Source: Actinomycetes bacterium
Lineage (GTDB): Bacteria > Actinomycetota > Thermoleophilia > BMS3ABIN01
NCBI GenBank assembly: GCA_021787475.1
Contig: JAJYLW010000006.1
Location: forward strand, 1 to 64,000
Direction: 5' to 3'
DNA: 64,000 nucleotides
The notes beneath the pieces were generated by a model that was given only the letters and a program-made list of their open reading frames with translations, was not told the origin of the DNA and made no database searches. Position 1 is the first letter of the stretch; every line of letters begins with the position of its first letter. Shown here in pieces: positions 7,492 to 16,059 of the stretch. The position numbers were made by a program, and so were the translations under genes.

Positions 7492-9180
7492 TCAGCATTT
7501 GTTTTTTATCAGATCAATTATCTTCGCTGCCGCCACCCCCGCTTCAAACTTGTATTCTTCCCCCCCGCGCCTTAGCCCTGCCTCGACTTGGCCGCCGGCC
7601 ACGGCGCGCTTTCCGATGGTGACCCGGACCGGGCAGCCCAGCAATTCGGCTTCGGCAAACTTGACCCCCGGCGAGACGGCGCGGTCATCCAGGAGCGCTT
7701 CGACGCCTAAAGCGGCAAGCTCCAAGTAAAGCTTCTCGGCCATTTCCGCCTGCCGGCCGTCGGCCGGCTGCACCAGCACGAGATGAACCGTAAACGGAGC
7801 AATCGCGGGGGGCCAGACAATCCCCTTGCCGTCGGCCAGCTGCTCGACGGCAGCGGCGGCGACCCGGGCGGGACCAATGCCGTAGCTGCCCATGATGACC
7901 GGCCTCTCACTGCCCTGCTCATCCAGATAGGATGCTCCCATCGGGCCGCTGTACTTCGTCCCCAGCTTGAAGATGTTGCCGATCTCAATGCAACGCTCGA
8001 GCTTCAGCGAAGCGTTGCAATGCGAACATTTTTCCCCCTCGCGCACCTGCCTGATATCGGCAAATTCAACCTGGAAATCGCGGCCGGGCACAACCCCGCC
8101 GATGTGGAAGCCGTTTCGGTTGGCTCCTATGACAAAGACGCCATCCCTGAGGCTTTCGTCGGCAATCATGCGGATATCAAGGCCCAGCGGCCCGGTAAAA
8201 CCGGCCTCGGCGCCGGTGATCTCTTTTACCTCGCCGGGATCCGCCAGGCGGTTGCTGCCCACAATGCGGGCCAGCTTTGCCTCCAGCAGATCCTGGTCGC
8301 CCCGGACCATCGCCAGTACCGGCCCCTGTTTTGTCATCACCAGCAGTGACTTGACAAGCAGGTCGGGGGTTAAAGTGAGGAATTTTGAAACCTCTTCAAT
8401 TGTGCGGGCGCCGGGTGTGGCTATCTCTTTGATTCCCGGCGCCGGAAACTGCGGCCTCGCCGGCTCAGAGCGGGCCAGTTCCACGTTGGCGGCGTAGCCG
8501 CAGCTTGGGCAGAGCGCGACCTCATCCTCGCCGGCGCTGCTTGGCGCCATGAATTCATGCGCCACGGCGCCCCCCATCATGCCCGGATCGCTCTCAACCA
8601 TGTAGAACTTAAGACCGGCGCGCTCAAAGATGCGGTTGTACGCCTGTATATGAAGCCGGTAGCTTTTCTCCAGAGATTCCTCGTCAGCATCAAAGCTGTA
8701 GGAGTCCTTCATGATGAACTCGCGCGTGCGCAGGACGCCGCTTTTGGGCCGGGCTTCGTCGCGGAGCTTTGTCTGAATCTGATACCAGATCTGCGGCAGG
8801 TCGCGGTATGAGCGGATCTCACGCGCCGCCAGCCAGGTGACGATCTCCTCGTGGGTCATTCCCAGGACCATGTCCCGTCCGCCCCGGTCCCTCAGCCGGA
8901 ACATCTCGGCGCCGATCTCGCCGTAGCGGCCGCTTTGCTGCCAGATCTCCGCCGGCTGCAGCACCGGCATCGACAGCTCCTGGGCGCCGATGGCGTTCAT
9001 CTCGTCGCGGATGATCGCGTTGACTCTGGCGATAACCCTGAGTCCCAGCGGCAGGTAAACATACAGGCCGGCGGCCAGCTGACGCACCAGCCCGGCGCGG
9101 ATCATCAGCTTGTGGCTGATCGCCTCGGCCTCGGCGGGATCCTCCTTATGGGTAGGGAAAAAAAGCCTGGATGCGCGCAT
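7492..9180 (-). CDS. proS: Prolyl-tRNA synthetase, bacterial type
   Basis: 562 residues, the standard size of the bacterial enzyme. It has the class II catalytic core split by the editing (INS/YbaK-like) domain at about 230-400, and a C-terminal anticodon-binding domain. Motif 2 region 'LRDEARPKSGVLRTREFIMK' and motif 3 'MGSYGIGPARV' are visible. It charges tRNA-Pro and its INS domain clears alanyl-tRNA-Pro. It is the last gene of the minus-strand super-operon. The 418-bp gap before it contains hairpins and a possible small RNA, so it may have its own promoter. Confidence 0.97.
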   Translation of the reverse strand: MRASRLFFPTHKEDPAEAEAISHKLMIRAGLVRQLAAGLYVYLPLGLRVIARVNAIIRDEMNAIGAQELSMPVLQPAEIWQQSGRYGEIGAEMFRLRDRGGRDMVLGMTHEEIVTWLAAREIRSYRDLPQIWYQIQTKLRDEARPKSGVLRTREFIMKDSYSFDADEESLEKSYRLHIQAYNRIFERAGLKFYMVESDPGMMGGAVAHEFMAPSSAGEDEVALCPSCGYAANVELARSEPARPQFPAPGIKEIATPGARTIEEVSKFLTLTPDLLVKSLLVMTKQGPVLAMVRGDQDLLEAKLARIVGSNRLADPGEVKEITGAEAGFTGPLGLDIRMIADESLRDGVFVIGANRNGFHIGGVVPGRDFQVEFADIRQVREGEKCSHCNASLKLERCIEIGNIFKLGTKYSGPMGASYLDEQGSERPVIMGSYGIGPARVAAAAVEQLADGKGIVWPPAIAPFTVHLVLVQPADGRQAEMAEKLYLELAALGVEALLDDRAVSPGVKFAEAELLGCPVRVTIGKRAVAGGQVEAGLRRGGEEYKFEAGVAAAKIIDLIKNKC

Positions 9181-9232
9181 AACAAGACCTCTTTAACTAA
9201 CCTGCTAAAACTGTGTACTCCTGGTCACGATA

Positions 9233-9263
9233 CTGATTTCTTGTGGAAATCAGGTCATGCCCC
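9233..9263. repeat. REP-like palindrome (copy 2, degenerate left arm)
   Basis: CTGATTTC and GAAATCAG form an 8-bp stem with a TTGTG loop, followed by GTCATGCCCC. The right arm matches copies 1 and 3 and the left arm has decayed. It lies in the leader region of proS. Confidence 0.6.
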
Positions 9264-9397
9264 TTGCCTATCCTGAGCAAGAGGATTGTCAGTCTCTTTT
9301 GCATCAACGTAGAATCATACTACAATTTCGCAAATTGGAAGCCGGAGAACGGAAATTGATGACCGAACTGATCAAAATAGAAGGTGGCGCGTAATTT

Positions 9398-9510
9398 TGC
9401 TAGAATAGTTAACTATAGCGTTCAGGATTCGATTTCTTACCGTGACGCAATCGGTTCCTAGCGCTATCTTTCGCATAAGCCGGGGCGCGCCTGCGCCCCG
9501 GCTTTGTGTT
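9398..9510 (+). ncRNA. Candidate small structured RNA (about 95 nt)
   Basis: On the plus strand an extended -10 element, TGC-TAGAAT (9398-9406), is followed by a segment that can fold. ATAGCG (9415-9420) pairs with CGCTAT (9462-9467), and an inner AGGA/TCCT pair extends the stem. It ends at a perfect 11-bp GC-rich hairpin (9478-9488 with 9493-9503) and then TTGTGTT. The T-run is weak and no -35 box is clear. No coding potential is visible and I recognise no known RNA family. Confidence 0.35.
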
Positions 9511-9528
9511 CCCTTCATACCTATCTCG

Positions 9529-9552
9529 ACGGGTGTATCCTGCTGCAGCCGG
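9529..9552. repeat. Dispersed GCAGCAGGAT repeat, fragment
   Basis: Read on the minus strand it gives GGCTGCAGCAGGATA and then ACACCCG, the core of the repeat seen in full at 62651-62700 and 20491-20545. The AATTCGTGGCG half is missing here. Confidence 0.5.
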
Positions 9553-9598
9553 TTGAAAAACCATTAAAAACAGATATTGGAACCCTTCCCACAGCCTT

Positions 9599-10657
9599 TC
9601 AGCGCCTGTCGCGGCGCTTTTTTTCAATCTCTGAAAACAGGGCGTCCACCAGCCCTGCTACAGCCGCTTTTCTTATCGGCCGGCCTTGCGCAAAAATGAG
9701 GCCCTCCCCCTTGCCGCAGGCGATGCCGAAATCGGCATGGCGGGCTTCGCCGGGACCGTTGACAACACAACCCATCACTGCCACTTCCAGATTCAAGCCG
9801 CCCTCCTGAAGCCGCTCTTCCACCTCAAGTGCAATCTCTTCCACATCAACTTCGGCTCGACCGCATGTAGGGCAAGATATCAAGTTTGGGCCGCGTCGTC
9901 GCAGGCCCAGGCTCTTCAGGATGTCGTAACCGGTGCGAACCTCCTCAACCGGGTCGCCTGTCAGCGAGACCCGGATCGTGTCCCCCACTCCCTGCGCCAG
10001 CAGCGCCCCGATGCCAACCGCGCTTTTGACCGCACCCGTCCTGACGGTGCCCGCCTCGGTCACGCCCAGATGAATGGGATAGTCCATCCTCGCCGCCAGA
10101 GCCAGATTGGCGTCAATAGTTTCCCTGGCCGATGATGACTTGGCTGATACCTTGAAATCCGCAAATCCAAGCTCCTCAAACATATGCACATATTCAAGCG
10201 CTGCCTCAACAAGCGCCCCGGCGCGGTCTTTTTCCGCCAATGGCCGCACTTCTTTCGGCAGCGAGCCGGAATTGACGCCGATGCGGATGGGCGCCCCGGC
10301 TTCCCGGGCCGCCTTGATCACATCCTCCACCCTGGCGCGGCCGCCAATGTTTCCGGGGTTGATGCGGACGCTGGCCGCTCCCGCAGTGAGGGCGCCAACC
10401 GCCAGACGGGCATGAAAGTGAACGTCGGCCACCACCGGCAGCGGCGACCCGGCAATGATTGCCGGCAGGCTGCTCAAAGCCTCGTCGTCAGGTATGGCAA
10501 CGCGCACGATCTCGCAGCCGTATGCGGCCAGGCTGCGTATCTGGCTTAGGGTCGCCTCGGCGTCACGGCTGTCGGTATTGGTCATTGACTGTACCGACAC
10601 CGGCGCCCCGCCGCCAACGGCCACATTGCCTACGTGTATCTGGACTTTACTGGCCAT
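9599..10657 (-). CDS. ispG: 4-hydroxy-3-methylbut-2-en-1-yl diphosphate synthase
   Basis: 352 residues, the short bacterial form of IspG (GcpE). It reduces MEcPP to HMBPP in the non-mevalonate isoprenoid pathway. An N-terminal TIM barrel is followed by a [4Fe-4S] domain with the cysteines of CPTCGR and GCVVNGPGEA. The opening 'VQIHVGNVAVGGGAPVSVQS' is typical of the family. It follows rseP on the same strand and shares the operon with dxr, another enzyme of the pathway. The start codon has no clear ribosome site; a heptamer array (10663-10697) lies immediately upstream. Confidence 0.96.
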   Translation of the reverse strand: MASKVQIHVGNVAVGGGAPVSVQSMTNTDSRDAEATLSQIRSLAAYGCEIVRVAIPDDEALSSLPAIIAGSPLPVVADVHFHARLAVGALTAGAASVRINPGNIGGRARVEDVIKAAREAGAPIRIGVNSGSLPKEVRPLAEKDRAGALVEAALEYVHMFEELGFADFKVSAKSSSARETIDANLALAARMDYPIHLGVTEAGTVRTGAVKSAVGIGALLAQGVGDTIRVSLTGDPVEEVRTGYDILKSLGLRRRGPNLISCPTCGRAEVDVEEIALEVEERLQEGGLNLEVAVMGCVVNGPGEARHADFGIACGKGEGLIFAQGRPIRKAAVAGLVDALFSEIEKKRRDRR

Positions 10658-10662
10658 AAATC

Positions 10663-10697
10663 AAGTTCAGAGTTCCGGGCTCAGAGTACGAGAAAAT
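10663..10697. repeat. 7-bp periodic array B
   Basis: Five phased heptamers: AAGTTCA, GAGTTCC, GGGCTCA, GAGTACG, AGAAAAT. The array begins 5 bp from the ispG start codon, which is on the opposite strand. Confidence 0.65.
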
Positions 10698-10755
10698 AAT
10701 AATGATTTGACAAAGCGAGGATTCATGGTTACGACTCCGGTCGGGTTTGAGTTTA

Positions 10756-10783
10756 ATCCATCATCCACCATCTACCATCCGGT
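10756..10783. repeat. 7-bp periodic array C
   Basis: Four phased heptamers: ATCCATC, ATCCACC, ATCTACC, ATCCGGT. It ends next to the stop codon of rseP. The same gap also holds array B. Confidence 0.65.
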
Positions 10784-10784
10784 T

Positions 10785-11852
10785 TTAGTGATTGAGGCCG
10801 AAACCATGGCCGAGCAGCTTCTGAATGTCATTCATTAACCCCATGATAAACAGGAAGGCAAACAGGGTCAGGCCGATGATGGAAACTCTTTCAAATGTCT
10901 CCCGCCGGATCGGCGAGCCTTTTATCTTCTCAATCAGGTTAAATAAAACATGCCCGCCGTCAAGTGGAAGCAGGGGGAGCAGGTTAAAAATTGCCAACTG
11001 CAGGCTGATAAGGCCGAGAACGCGGATATATATCCCCCAACCCAGGCTGATCGTCTCGGAGGAGACGGCGACAATGCCGATCGGCGAAGACAGCTGTGAG
11101 CGGCCCTGCTCGCTGATAAAAATATTCTTTATTGCTATAAACACTTCCTTGGTAATAAAACCCAGGTCGGAAACGGCATCCTTGCCAGCCTGAAATACCG
11201 GCATCGGCAAGGTTCCAGCCAGGTCCTCGCCAAAACCGATGCCCAATTGCCCCTGGCTGGCGTCGCCAGGATTGCGGCCGACAGTGGCCTTCAGAACCAT
11301 CTGGCGACCGCCGCGCTCAATCGCAACCGTCACTTTCTGTTCAGGATGCTGCTGAAGAAATGTTCGCATCGCCTCCGGATCGCCGGATTTAACGCCGTCG
11401 ACCGCCAGAATTTTGTCGCCGGGCCGGATGCCGGCGTTCTGGGCTCCGGATCCGGAAACCACTTGGGCAACCGTCGTGTTGGGACGGTAATTCGGCACTC
11501 CTTGATAATAAAACACAAAAAAAAGAAGCCCCGCCAGAAAGACGTTCATCAGCGGACCGGCGGCAATTGTCATGATTCTCTGCCAGACCGGCTGCGAGTA
11601 ATAAGCGCGCTGCTCCTCGCCGGCGGGAATCTCTTCCTCCCGGGTCATCCCCATGATTTTTACGTAGCCTCCCAGGGGAATAAAGCCGACCCCGTATTCA
11701 GTCTCGCCCATTTTCCTCTTCACCAGGGCCGGCGGAAAGCCAAGATAGAATTTCTCAGCTTTCATGCCAAACGCCTTGGCGGCCAGAAAATGGCCGGACT
11801 CATGAAACAGGATCAGCAGCCCGATGCCGACGATGGAGATAAAAATAAGCAT
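10785..11852 (-). CDS. rseP: Site-2 zinc metalloprotease RseP/RasP family
   Basis: 355 residues, an M50 intramembrane protease. The zinc site is HESGH (17-21) in the first membrane helix, a PDZ domain occupies about 125-200, and the second metal site is in LLPLDGGHVLF near the last helices. It cleaves anti-sigma factors and signal peptides within the membrane. It lies between dxr and ispG, a very common arrangement. An ECF sigma factor is encoded 16 kb away, but its anti-sigma factor looks soluble, so a link between them is not supported. Confidence 0.95.
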   Translation of the reverse strand: MLIFISIVGIGLLILFHESGHFLAAKAFGMKAEKFYLGFPPALVKRKMGETEYGVGFIPLGGYVKIMGMTREEEIPAGEEQRAYYSQPVWQRIMTIAAGPLMNVFLAGLLFFVFYYQGVPNYRPNTTVAQVVSGSGAQNAGIRPGDKILAVDGVKSGDPEAMRTFLQQHPEQKVTVAIERGGRQMVLKATVGRNPGDASQGQLGIGFGEDLAGTLPMPVFQAGKDAVSDLGFITKEVFIAIKNIFISEQGRSQLSSPIGIVAVSSETISLGWGIYIRVLGLISLQLAIFNLLPLLPLDGGHVLFNLIEKIKGSPIRRETFERVSIIGLTLFAFLFIMGLMNDIQKLLGHGFGLNH

Positions 11853-11861
11853 ACCGCAAGT

Positions 11862-13007
11862 CTATCTGACGAGGGCCTCCGCATGCCGGCGGGCTTCGGC
11901 GTCAATCGCCTCGACCTCGTCAAAGCTGGTGAGAGAGCTACCCAGCTCGCCGTCCATGGCTTCGAGGGTGCCTTCCACTAACGCGGCAATGCCCGGAAAA
12001 TCAACCCGGCCGGTAAGAAAAGAAGCAACCGCAATTTCATTGGCCGCGTTGAGGGCAATGGGGGCGCCGCCGCCGCGCCGGCCGGCTTCGATCGCCAAAT
12101 CCAGGCAAGGAAATGCTTGCCGGTCGGGTTTAAAAAACGTCAGATTCTTCTTTTCTGTCAAATCAAGCTTCGGCATTTCGACGGGCCGCCGCCGGGGGTA
12201 ATTCAGGGCATATGCAATCGGCAGCTTCATTGAAGGAAGCCCCAACTGCGCCATTACCGACCCGTCGTCAAACCTAACCAGCGAATGGATGATTGACTGC
12301 GGATGAATTATCACCTCGATATCATCATAGCCGATCTCAAACAGATGGTGGGCCTCGATCACTTCAAGCCCCTTGTTCATCAGGGTTGCCGAATCAATCG
12401 TGACCTTGCTGCCCATTTTCCAGCGAGGGTGAAGGAGCGCCTGATCGCGAGTGACCGCAACGAGCCCGGCCGGCGGCATTCCAAAGAAGGGGCCGCCGGA
12501 TGCGGTCAGGAAGATGCGCTCGGGCCGCGGTTGCCCTTCGAGGCACTGAAAAATTGCGCTGTGCTCGCTGTCGACGGGCAGGATCCGCGCTTTCCGCCGG
12601 CGGGCCATCCCCGTAACCAGCTCGCCGGCGACAACCAGGCTCTCCTTGTTGGCAAGCGCCAGGTCCAGCCCGCGCTCAAGCGCCGCCAGGGTCGCTTCCA
12701 GGCCAGCAGCCCCGACCACGGCATTTAGCACCAGGTCGGCCTCTACCTCATCCACTAGCCCGTGAATGCAGCCGGGGCCGGCGCAGACGGTGGCTTCGGG
12801 CAAAGCTTCGGCAACCTTGGCGCCCGCATTTTCATCCATGATTGCGACCTTGCCAACGCCAAACCGGCGCGCCTGCTCTATCAGCCGTAAAAAGTTTGCT
12901 CCGGCCGCCAGACCGGCAACTTCCAGCTCCGGATCCTGGGAAATAACCTCAAGCGCCTGGGTCCCGATCGATCCCGTAGACCCCAATATCAGAACACGTT
13001 TCCCCAT
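11862..13007 (-). CDS. dxr: 1-deoxy-D-xylulose 5-phosphate reductoisomerase
   Basis: 381 residues, the standard length. It converts DXP to MEP with NADPH, the committed step of the non-mevalonate pathway. The NADPH loop is LGSTGSIGTQ (8-17). The metal and substrate region includes PVDSEHSAIFQCL and 'ASGGPFFGMP', and 'KMGSKVTIDSATLMNKGLE' is diagnostic. The start codon is preceded at 6 nt by AAAGG. A heptamer array separates the gene from cdsA. No irregularity. Confidence 0.97.
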   Translation of the reverse strand: MGKRVLILGSTGSIGTQALEVISQDPELEVAGLAAGANFLRLIEQARRFGVGKVAIMDENAGAKVAEALPEATVCAGPGCIHGLVDEVEADLVLNAVVGAAGLEATLAALERGLDLALANKESLVVAGELVTGMARRRKARILPVDSEHSAIFQCLEGQPRPERIFLTASGGPFFGMPPAGLVAVTRDQALLHPRWKMGSKVTIDSATLMNKGLEVIEAHHLFEIGYDDIEVIIHPQSIIHSLVRFDDGSVMAQLGLPSMKLPIAYALNYPRRRPVEMPKLDLTEKKNLTFFKPDRQAFPCLDLAIEAGRRGGGAPIALNAANEIAVASFLTGRVDFPGIAALVEGTLEAMDGELGSSLTSFDEVEAIDAEARRHAEALVR

Positions 13008-13044
13008 CGCTTGCCTTTAGTAAAACCTCCGTATTTTTCTTAAT

Positions 13045-13072
13045 GCGAAACGCGAAACATAAAAACGAAACA
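13045..13072. repeat. 7-bp periodic array D
   Basis: Four phased heptamers: GCGAAAC, GCGAAAC, ATAAAAA, CGAAACA. It lies in the gap between cdsA and dxr and shares the GCGAAAC unit with arrays A and N. Confidence 0.65.
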
Positions 13073-13077
13073 TGTTT

Positions 13078-13869
13078 TTATCCAGCCCCCACCATGGCCG
13101 TGACAATGTAATAAGCCGCCACCGACGCAAACAGGAGCGAGTCAAACCGGTCCAGGATGCCGCCATGCCCCGGAATTATCGTACCCGCATCCTTTACCTG
13201 CGAAGCCCGTTTTATGTACGATTCAAACAGGTCTCCCAGCGGCGCCGCGACGGCGAGGACCACGCCAAGGACAAAGAACTGGCCGGAGGTCATCCAGCCC
13301 AGTGACTTTCCAGCCACCAGCACCACCAGAATCGTTCCCATAAACCCGGCAACGGTGCCTTCAATTGTTTTTTTTGGCGAGATCACCGGCGAGATCTGAT
13401 GGTGGCCGTAAAAATGCCCGACCGCATAAGCAACCGTGTCAGATGTCCAGGTGGCTAGCAGCACCACGATGGCCAGACTGATGCCATAGGCCGGATTTCG
13501 CAGGAGCAGCAGGTGGGCAAAGCCAACGCTCACATAAAATGAGCCAAAGAACGTTACCGCCATCTCTTCCACCATTTCGGCCTTGAGGCCGCGGATGGCA
13601 TGGAACAGAAAGGTAACGCCGAAAAGGAGCACGGCGCCGCGCAGCGCCCCCTCGAGCTGGCCCGTATAAGCGCCCAGCAGGATGAAGATGGCGCCAATAT
13701 AACCGGCCAGCCGGATCGGCTTGTGGCTGCGGGTCATCCGGTAAAATTCATGGAGACCCAGAAGAGAGAGAAGCATCAGCGAGATCAACAGGGCAGCACC
13801 GCCGGTATAAATGACGATGATCGCCAGGGGGACGCCCAGGATGCCGATTAAAGCCCGCGTGATCAGCAT
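13078..13869 (-). CDS. cdsA: Phosphatidate cytidylyltransferase
   Basis: 263 residues with about eight hydrophobic helices. It makes CDP-diacylglycerol from phosphatidate and CTP in the membrane. The family signature is seen near the C-terminus as LGDLFESYIKRASQVKDAG followed by IPGHGGILDRFDS, with the earlier SPKKTIEGTVAG. It lies directly downstream of uppS (6 bp) and upstream of dxr, the order found in most bacteria. Confidence 0.95.
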   Translation of the reverse strand: MLITRALIGILGVPLAIIVIYTGGAALLISLMLLSLLGLHEFYRMTRSHKPIRLAGYIGAIFILLGAYTGQLEGALRGAVLLFGVTFLFHAIRGLKAEMVEEMAVTFFGSFYVSVGFAHLLLLRNPAYGISLAIVVLLATWTSDTVAYAVGHFYGHHQISPVISPKKTIEGTVAGFMGTILVVLVAGKSLGWMTSGQFFVLGVVLAVAAPLGDLFESYIKRASQVKDAGTIIPGHGGILDRFDSLLFASVAAYYIVTAMVGAG

Positions 13870-13875
13870 GACGGC

Positions 13876-14619
13876 CTATCTTGCTCCAAAACGGCGGCTG
13901 CGCCCACCGAACTCGCGGAAGGCAGCGGCCAGATCATCCGGTCCAAAATCAGGCCACAGCTTATCAGAAAAGTAAAGCTCGCTGTAAGCACACTGCCAGA
14001 GGAGGAAATTGCTCAGCCTCTCCTCGCCGCTGGTGCGGATAAGGAGCTCGGGGTCATTCATCTCGGGGGCGTAAAGAAACCGCGAGAATTCCTCCTCACT
14101 GCCGGCAAATCCGGAGGCGGCGGCGGCGCGGGCCGCGTCGGCGATCTCGGCCCGGCCGCCGTAATTAAACGCGATATAAAGGCTCATGGCGCCATTGCCG
14201 GCGGTCAGCGACTCAGCCCAGTCGATCCGGCCGCGGATGCCTTCCGGCAGCTCCTCGCGCCGGCCGATAAAACGTACCCGCACCTCTTGCTCATGCAGTT
14301 CGGGCACTTCCTTTTTTATCAGATCGCCAAACATTTCCATCAGCGCATCGACCTCCGCCTTTGGCCGCCGCCAGTTTTCAGTTGAAAAAGCATATACGCT
14401 CAGCTCAAGCACGCCGGCCTGGCGCGCCGCCCGGATCGTGCGTTTCAGCGCCTTCGCGCCTTCACGGTGCCCCGCGATTGCGGGCAGCTTCCGCCGGGAT
14501 GCCCATCTGCCGTTTCCATCCATGATCACCGCCACATAGCGCGGCGCGCCGGTCAATAAAAAATCTTCGCGTCTGGATTTCCGCCAGCGAAGATTCATAA
14601 GGAGATCGCCCCAGCTCAC
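13876..14619 (-). CDS. uppS: Isoprenyl (undecaprenyl) diphosphate synthase
   Basis: 247 residues, a cis-prenyltransferase. It extends farnesyl diphosphate to the C55 lipid carrier used for peptidoglycan. The active-site loop VIMDGNGRWASRR lies near residue 30. The C-terminal 'DPELLIRTSGEERLSNFLLW' and 'LWPDF' segments are conserved. The protein has about 25 extra residues before the core (MSWGDLLMNLRWRK), so the true start may be one of the internal Met codons. It sits 1 bp downstream of frr. Confidence 0.95.
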   Translation of the reverse strand: MSWGDLLMNLRWRKSRREDFLLTGAPRYVAVIMDGNGRWASRRKLPAIAGHREGAKALKRTIRAARQAGVLELSVYAFSTENWRRPKAEVDALMEMFGDLIKKEVPELHEQEVRVRFIGRREELPEGIRGRIDWAESLTAGNGAMSLYIAFNYGGRAEIADAARAAAASGFAGSEEEFSRFLYAPEMNDPELLIRTSGEERLSNFLLWQCAYSELYFSDKLWPDFGPDDLAAAFREFGGRSRRFGAR

Positions 14620-14620
14620 A

Positions 14621-15187
14621 TCACACCTCCAGGATCTCCGCCTCCTTGTGCTTTAGCAACTCGTCGACCTGCCTGACGTGCCCGTCGGTGACTTTCTGCA
14701 GTTCATCCTCAGCCCAGTGGAGTTCGTCCTCGGAAATCTCTCCGTCCTTTTGCAGCTTCTTGATCTCATGGATGACGTCGCGGCGGATGTTTCTGACGGC
14801 AACGCGGCCGTTTTCCGCCAGGCCCTTCACAATTTTTACCAGCTCACGCCGGCGCTCCTCGGTCAGCTCCGGGATGGCCAGACGGATGACACTGCCGTCG
14901 TTGCCGGGATTAAGCCCCAGTTCCGATTCCATGATTGCGTGCTCGATCTCTTTGATTGCGGTTTTATCGTAGGGAGTAATCACCAGCAGCCGCGCCTCGG
15001 GCGCGCTGACATTCGCCAGCTGTTTCAGTGGTGTCTTCGCCCCGTAATAATCCACCGTGATACGGTCCAGCAGGGCAGTGGAAGCCCGGCCCGTGCGGAT
15101 GGTGTTAAACTCATTCTGGCAGGCGGTCGCCGCCTTGTCCATCCGCTCGCCGCCATCATTCAGAAATTCTGAAACCAGCTCATTCAA
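14621..15187 (-). CDS. frr: Ribosome-recycling factor
   Basis: 188 residues, the normal size. With EF-G it splits post-termination ribosomes. The hallmark 'FNTIRTGRASTALLDRITVD' and the basic 'ELTEERRRELVKIVKGLAE' are present. The start is TTG at 15187 and the usual ribosome site is missing; heptamer array E (15200-15234) begins 12 bp upstream. pyrH lies further upstream after a gap of about 115 bp. Confidence 0.97.
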   Translation of the reverse strand: MNELVSEFLNDGGERMDKAATACQNEFNTIRTGRASTALLDRITVDYYGAKTPLKQLANVSAPEARLLVITPYDKTAIKEIEHAIMESELGLNPGNDGSVIRLAIPELTEERRRELVKIVKGLAENGRVAVRNIRRDVIHEIKKLQKDGEISEDELHWAEDELQKVTDGHVRQVDELLKHKEAEILEV

Positions 15188-15199
15188 GGTAAATCAGAT

Positions 15200-15234
15200 T
15201 CTGGATCCTGGATACTGGATTCTGGAAACGAACT
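15200..15234. repeat. 7-bp periodic array E
   Basis: Five phased heptamers: TCTGGAT, CCTGGAT, ACTGGAT, TCTGGAA, ACGAACT. It lies between pyrH and frr, directly upstream of the frr start. Confidence 0.75.
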
Positions 15235-15303
15235 GCTCACCATGCGTGCGAGTCTATCATAGTCGGGGAAAAAGTTTCAGGCTCACGTTTAACGTCTGCC
15301 GCA

Positions 15304-16059
15304 TCAGGTTCTTACAATCGTCCCCGCTCTTTCGCCGGAAAGCACCCGCGGCAGGTTTTGCGGGTCTTTCATATTAAACACGAAAATTGGCAGTCTGTTG
15401 TCCATGCAAAGCGACAGGGCAGTCGTATCCATCACTTTCAGGCCGCGCTCGATTGCTTCCAGATGCGTGACCTCAGGAAGAAAGACTGCCTTGGGGTTAA
15501 CTTCCGGGTCAGAATCGTAGACGCCGTCAAACTTTCGCTTCGCCATCAGGATCGCCTCGGCGTTTATCTCGAGCGCCCTTAATGCCGCCGCTGTGTCGGT
15601 AGTGAAGTATGGATTTCCGGTGCCGGCGGCAAAAATGACAATCCGTTTCTTTTCCAGGTGGCGGATGGCGCGGCGACGGATGTATGGCTCCGCCACCTCC
15701 TGCATGTGGATGGCGGAAAGGACGCGGGTCTCGAGGCCCATTTTTTCCAGGCCGTCCTGGAGCGCGAGGGCGTTCAGGACAGTGGCGATCATGCCCATGT
15801 AATCGCCGGTGGCGCGGTCCATGCCGTGGGCGCTGCCGGCGACGCCGCGAAAGATGTTGCCAGCTCCGACAACAACTGCAATTTCCACCCGGCGCTCAGC
15901 CGCGGTCTCAATCTGCTCGCAAATTGAATGGATCTTCTCGGCGCCGATACTGTGACGGTCTTCACCTTGAAGCGCCTGGCCGGAAAGCTTTATCAGCACC
16001 CGTTTAAAGACGGCCGGCGGCGGCGCCTTGCGGGGAGCAGATCTTGACGTCCCCGCCAC
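15304..16059 (-). CDS. pyrH: UMP kinase
   Basis: 251 residues. It phosphorylates UMP to UDP and belongs to the amino-acid-kinase fold rather than the NMP kinases. 'VLIKLSGQALQGED' (about 21-34) and 'VVGAGNIFRG' mark the ATP and UMP sites, and 'TGNPYFTTDTAAALRALEI' is diagnostic. The start is a GTG that shares one base with the tsf stop (TAGTG). About 15 residues precede the conserved core, so a slightly later start is possible. Confidence 0.95.
   Translation of the reverse strand: MAGTSRSAPRKAPPPAVFKRVLIKLSGQALQGEDRHSIGAEKIHSICEQIETAAERRVEIAVVVGAGNIFRGVAGSAHGMDRATGDYMGMIATVLNALALQDGLEKMGLETRVLSAIHMQEVAEPYIRRRAIRHLEKKRIVIFAAGTGNPYFTTDTAAALRALEINAEAILMAKRKFDGVYDSDPEVNPKAVFLPEVTHLEAIERGLKVMDTTALSLCMDNRLPIFVFNMKDPQNLPRVLSGERAGTIVRT

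Larger units (their letters stand above)
9181..9598. other. 418-bp intergenic region between ispG and proS
   Basis: No convincing protein gene. The one longer frame on the minus strand (9409-9627) overlaps the 3' end of ispG and lacks any family resemblance. The gap holds a REP-like element (9233-9263), a candidate small RNA ending in a GC-rich hairpin (about 9398-9510) and a fragment of the GCAGCAGGAT dispersed repeat (9529-9552). Confidence 0.6.

Noticed and set aside
9421-9470. A tRNA-like T-arm (ATTCGATTTC, GGTTCC) in the ispG-proS gap
   Set aside because: No acceptor stem, anticodon arm or CCA could be aligned around it.
9409-9627. A 72-residue minus-strand frame
   Set aside because: It overlaps the end of ispG, has no ribosome site and no recognisable domain, and crosses the GC hairpin at 9478-9503.
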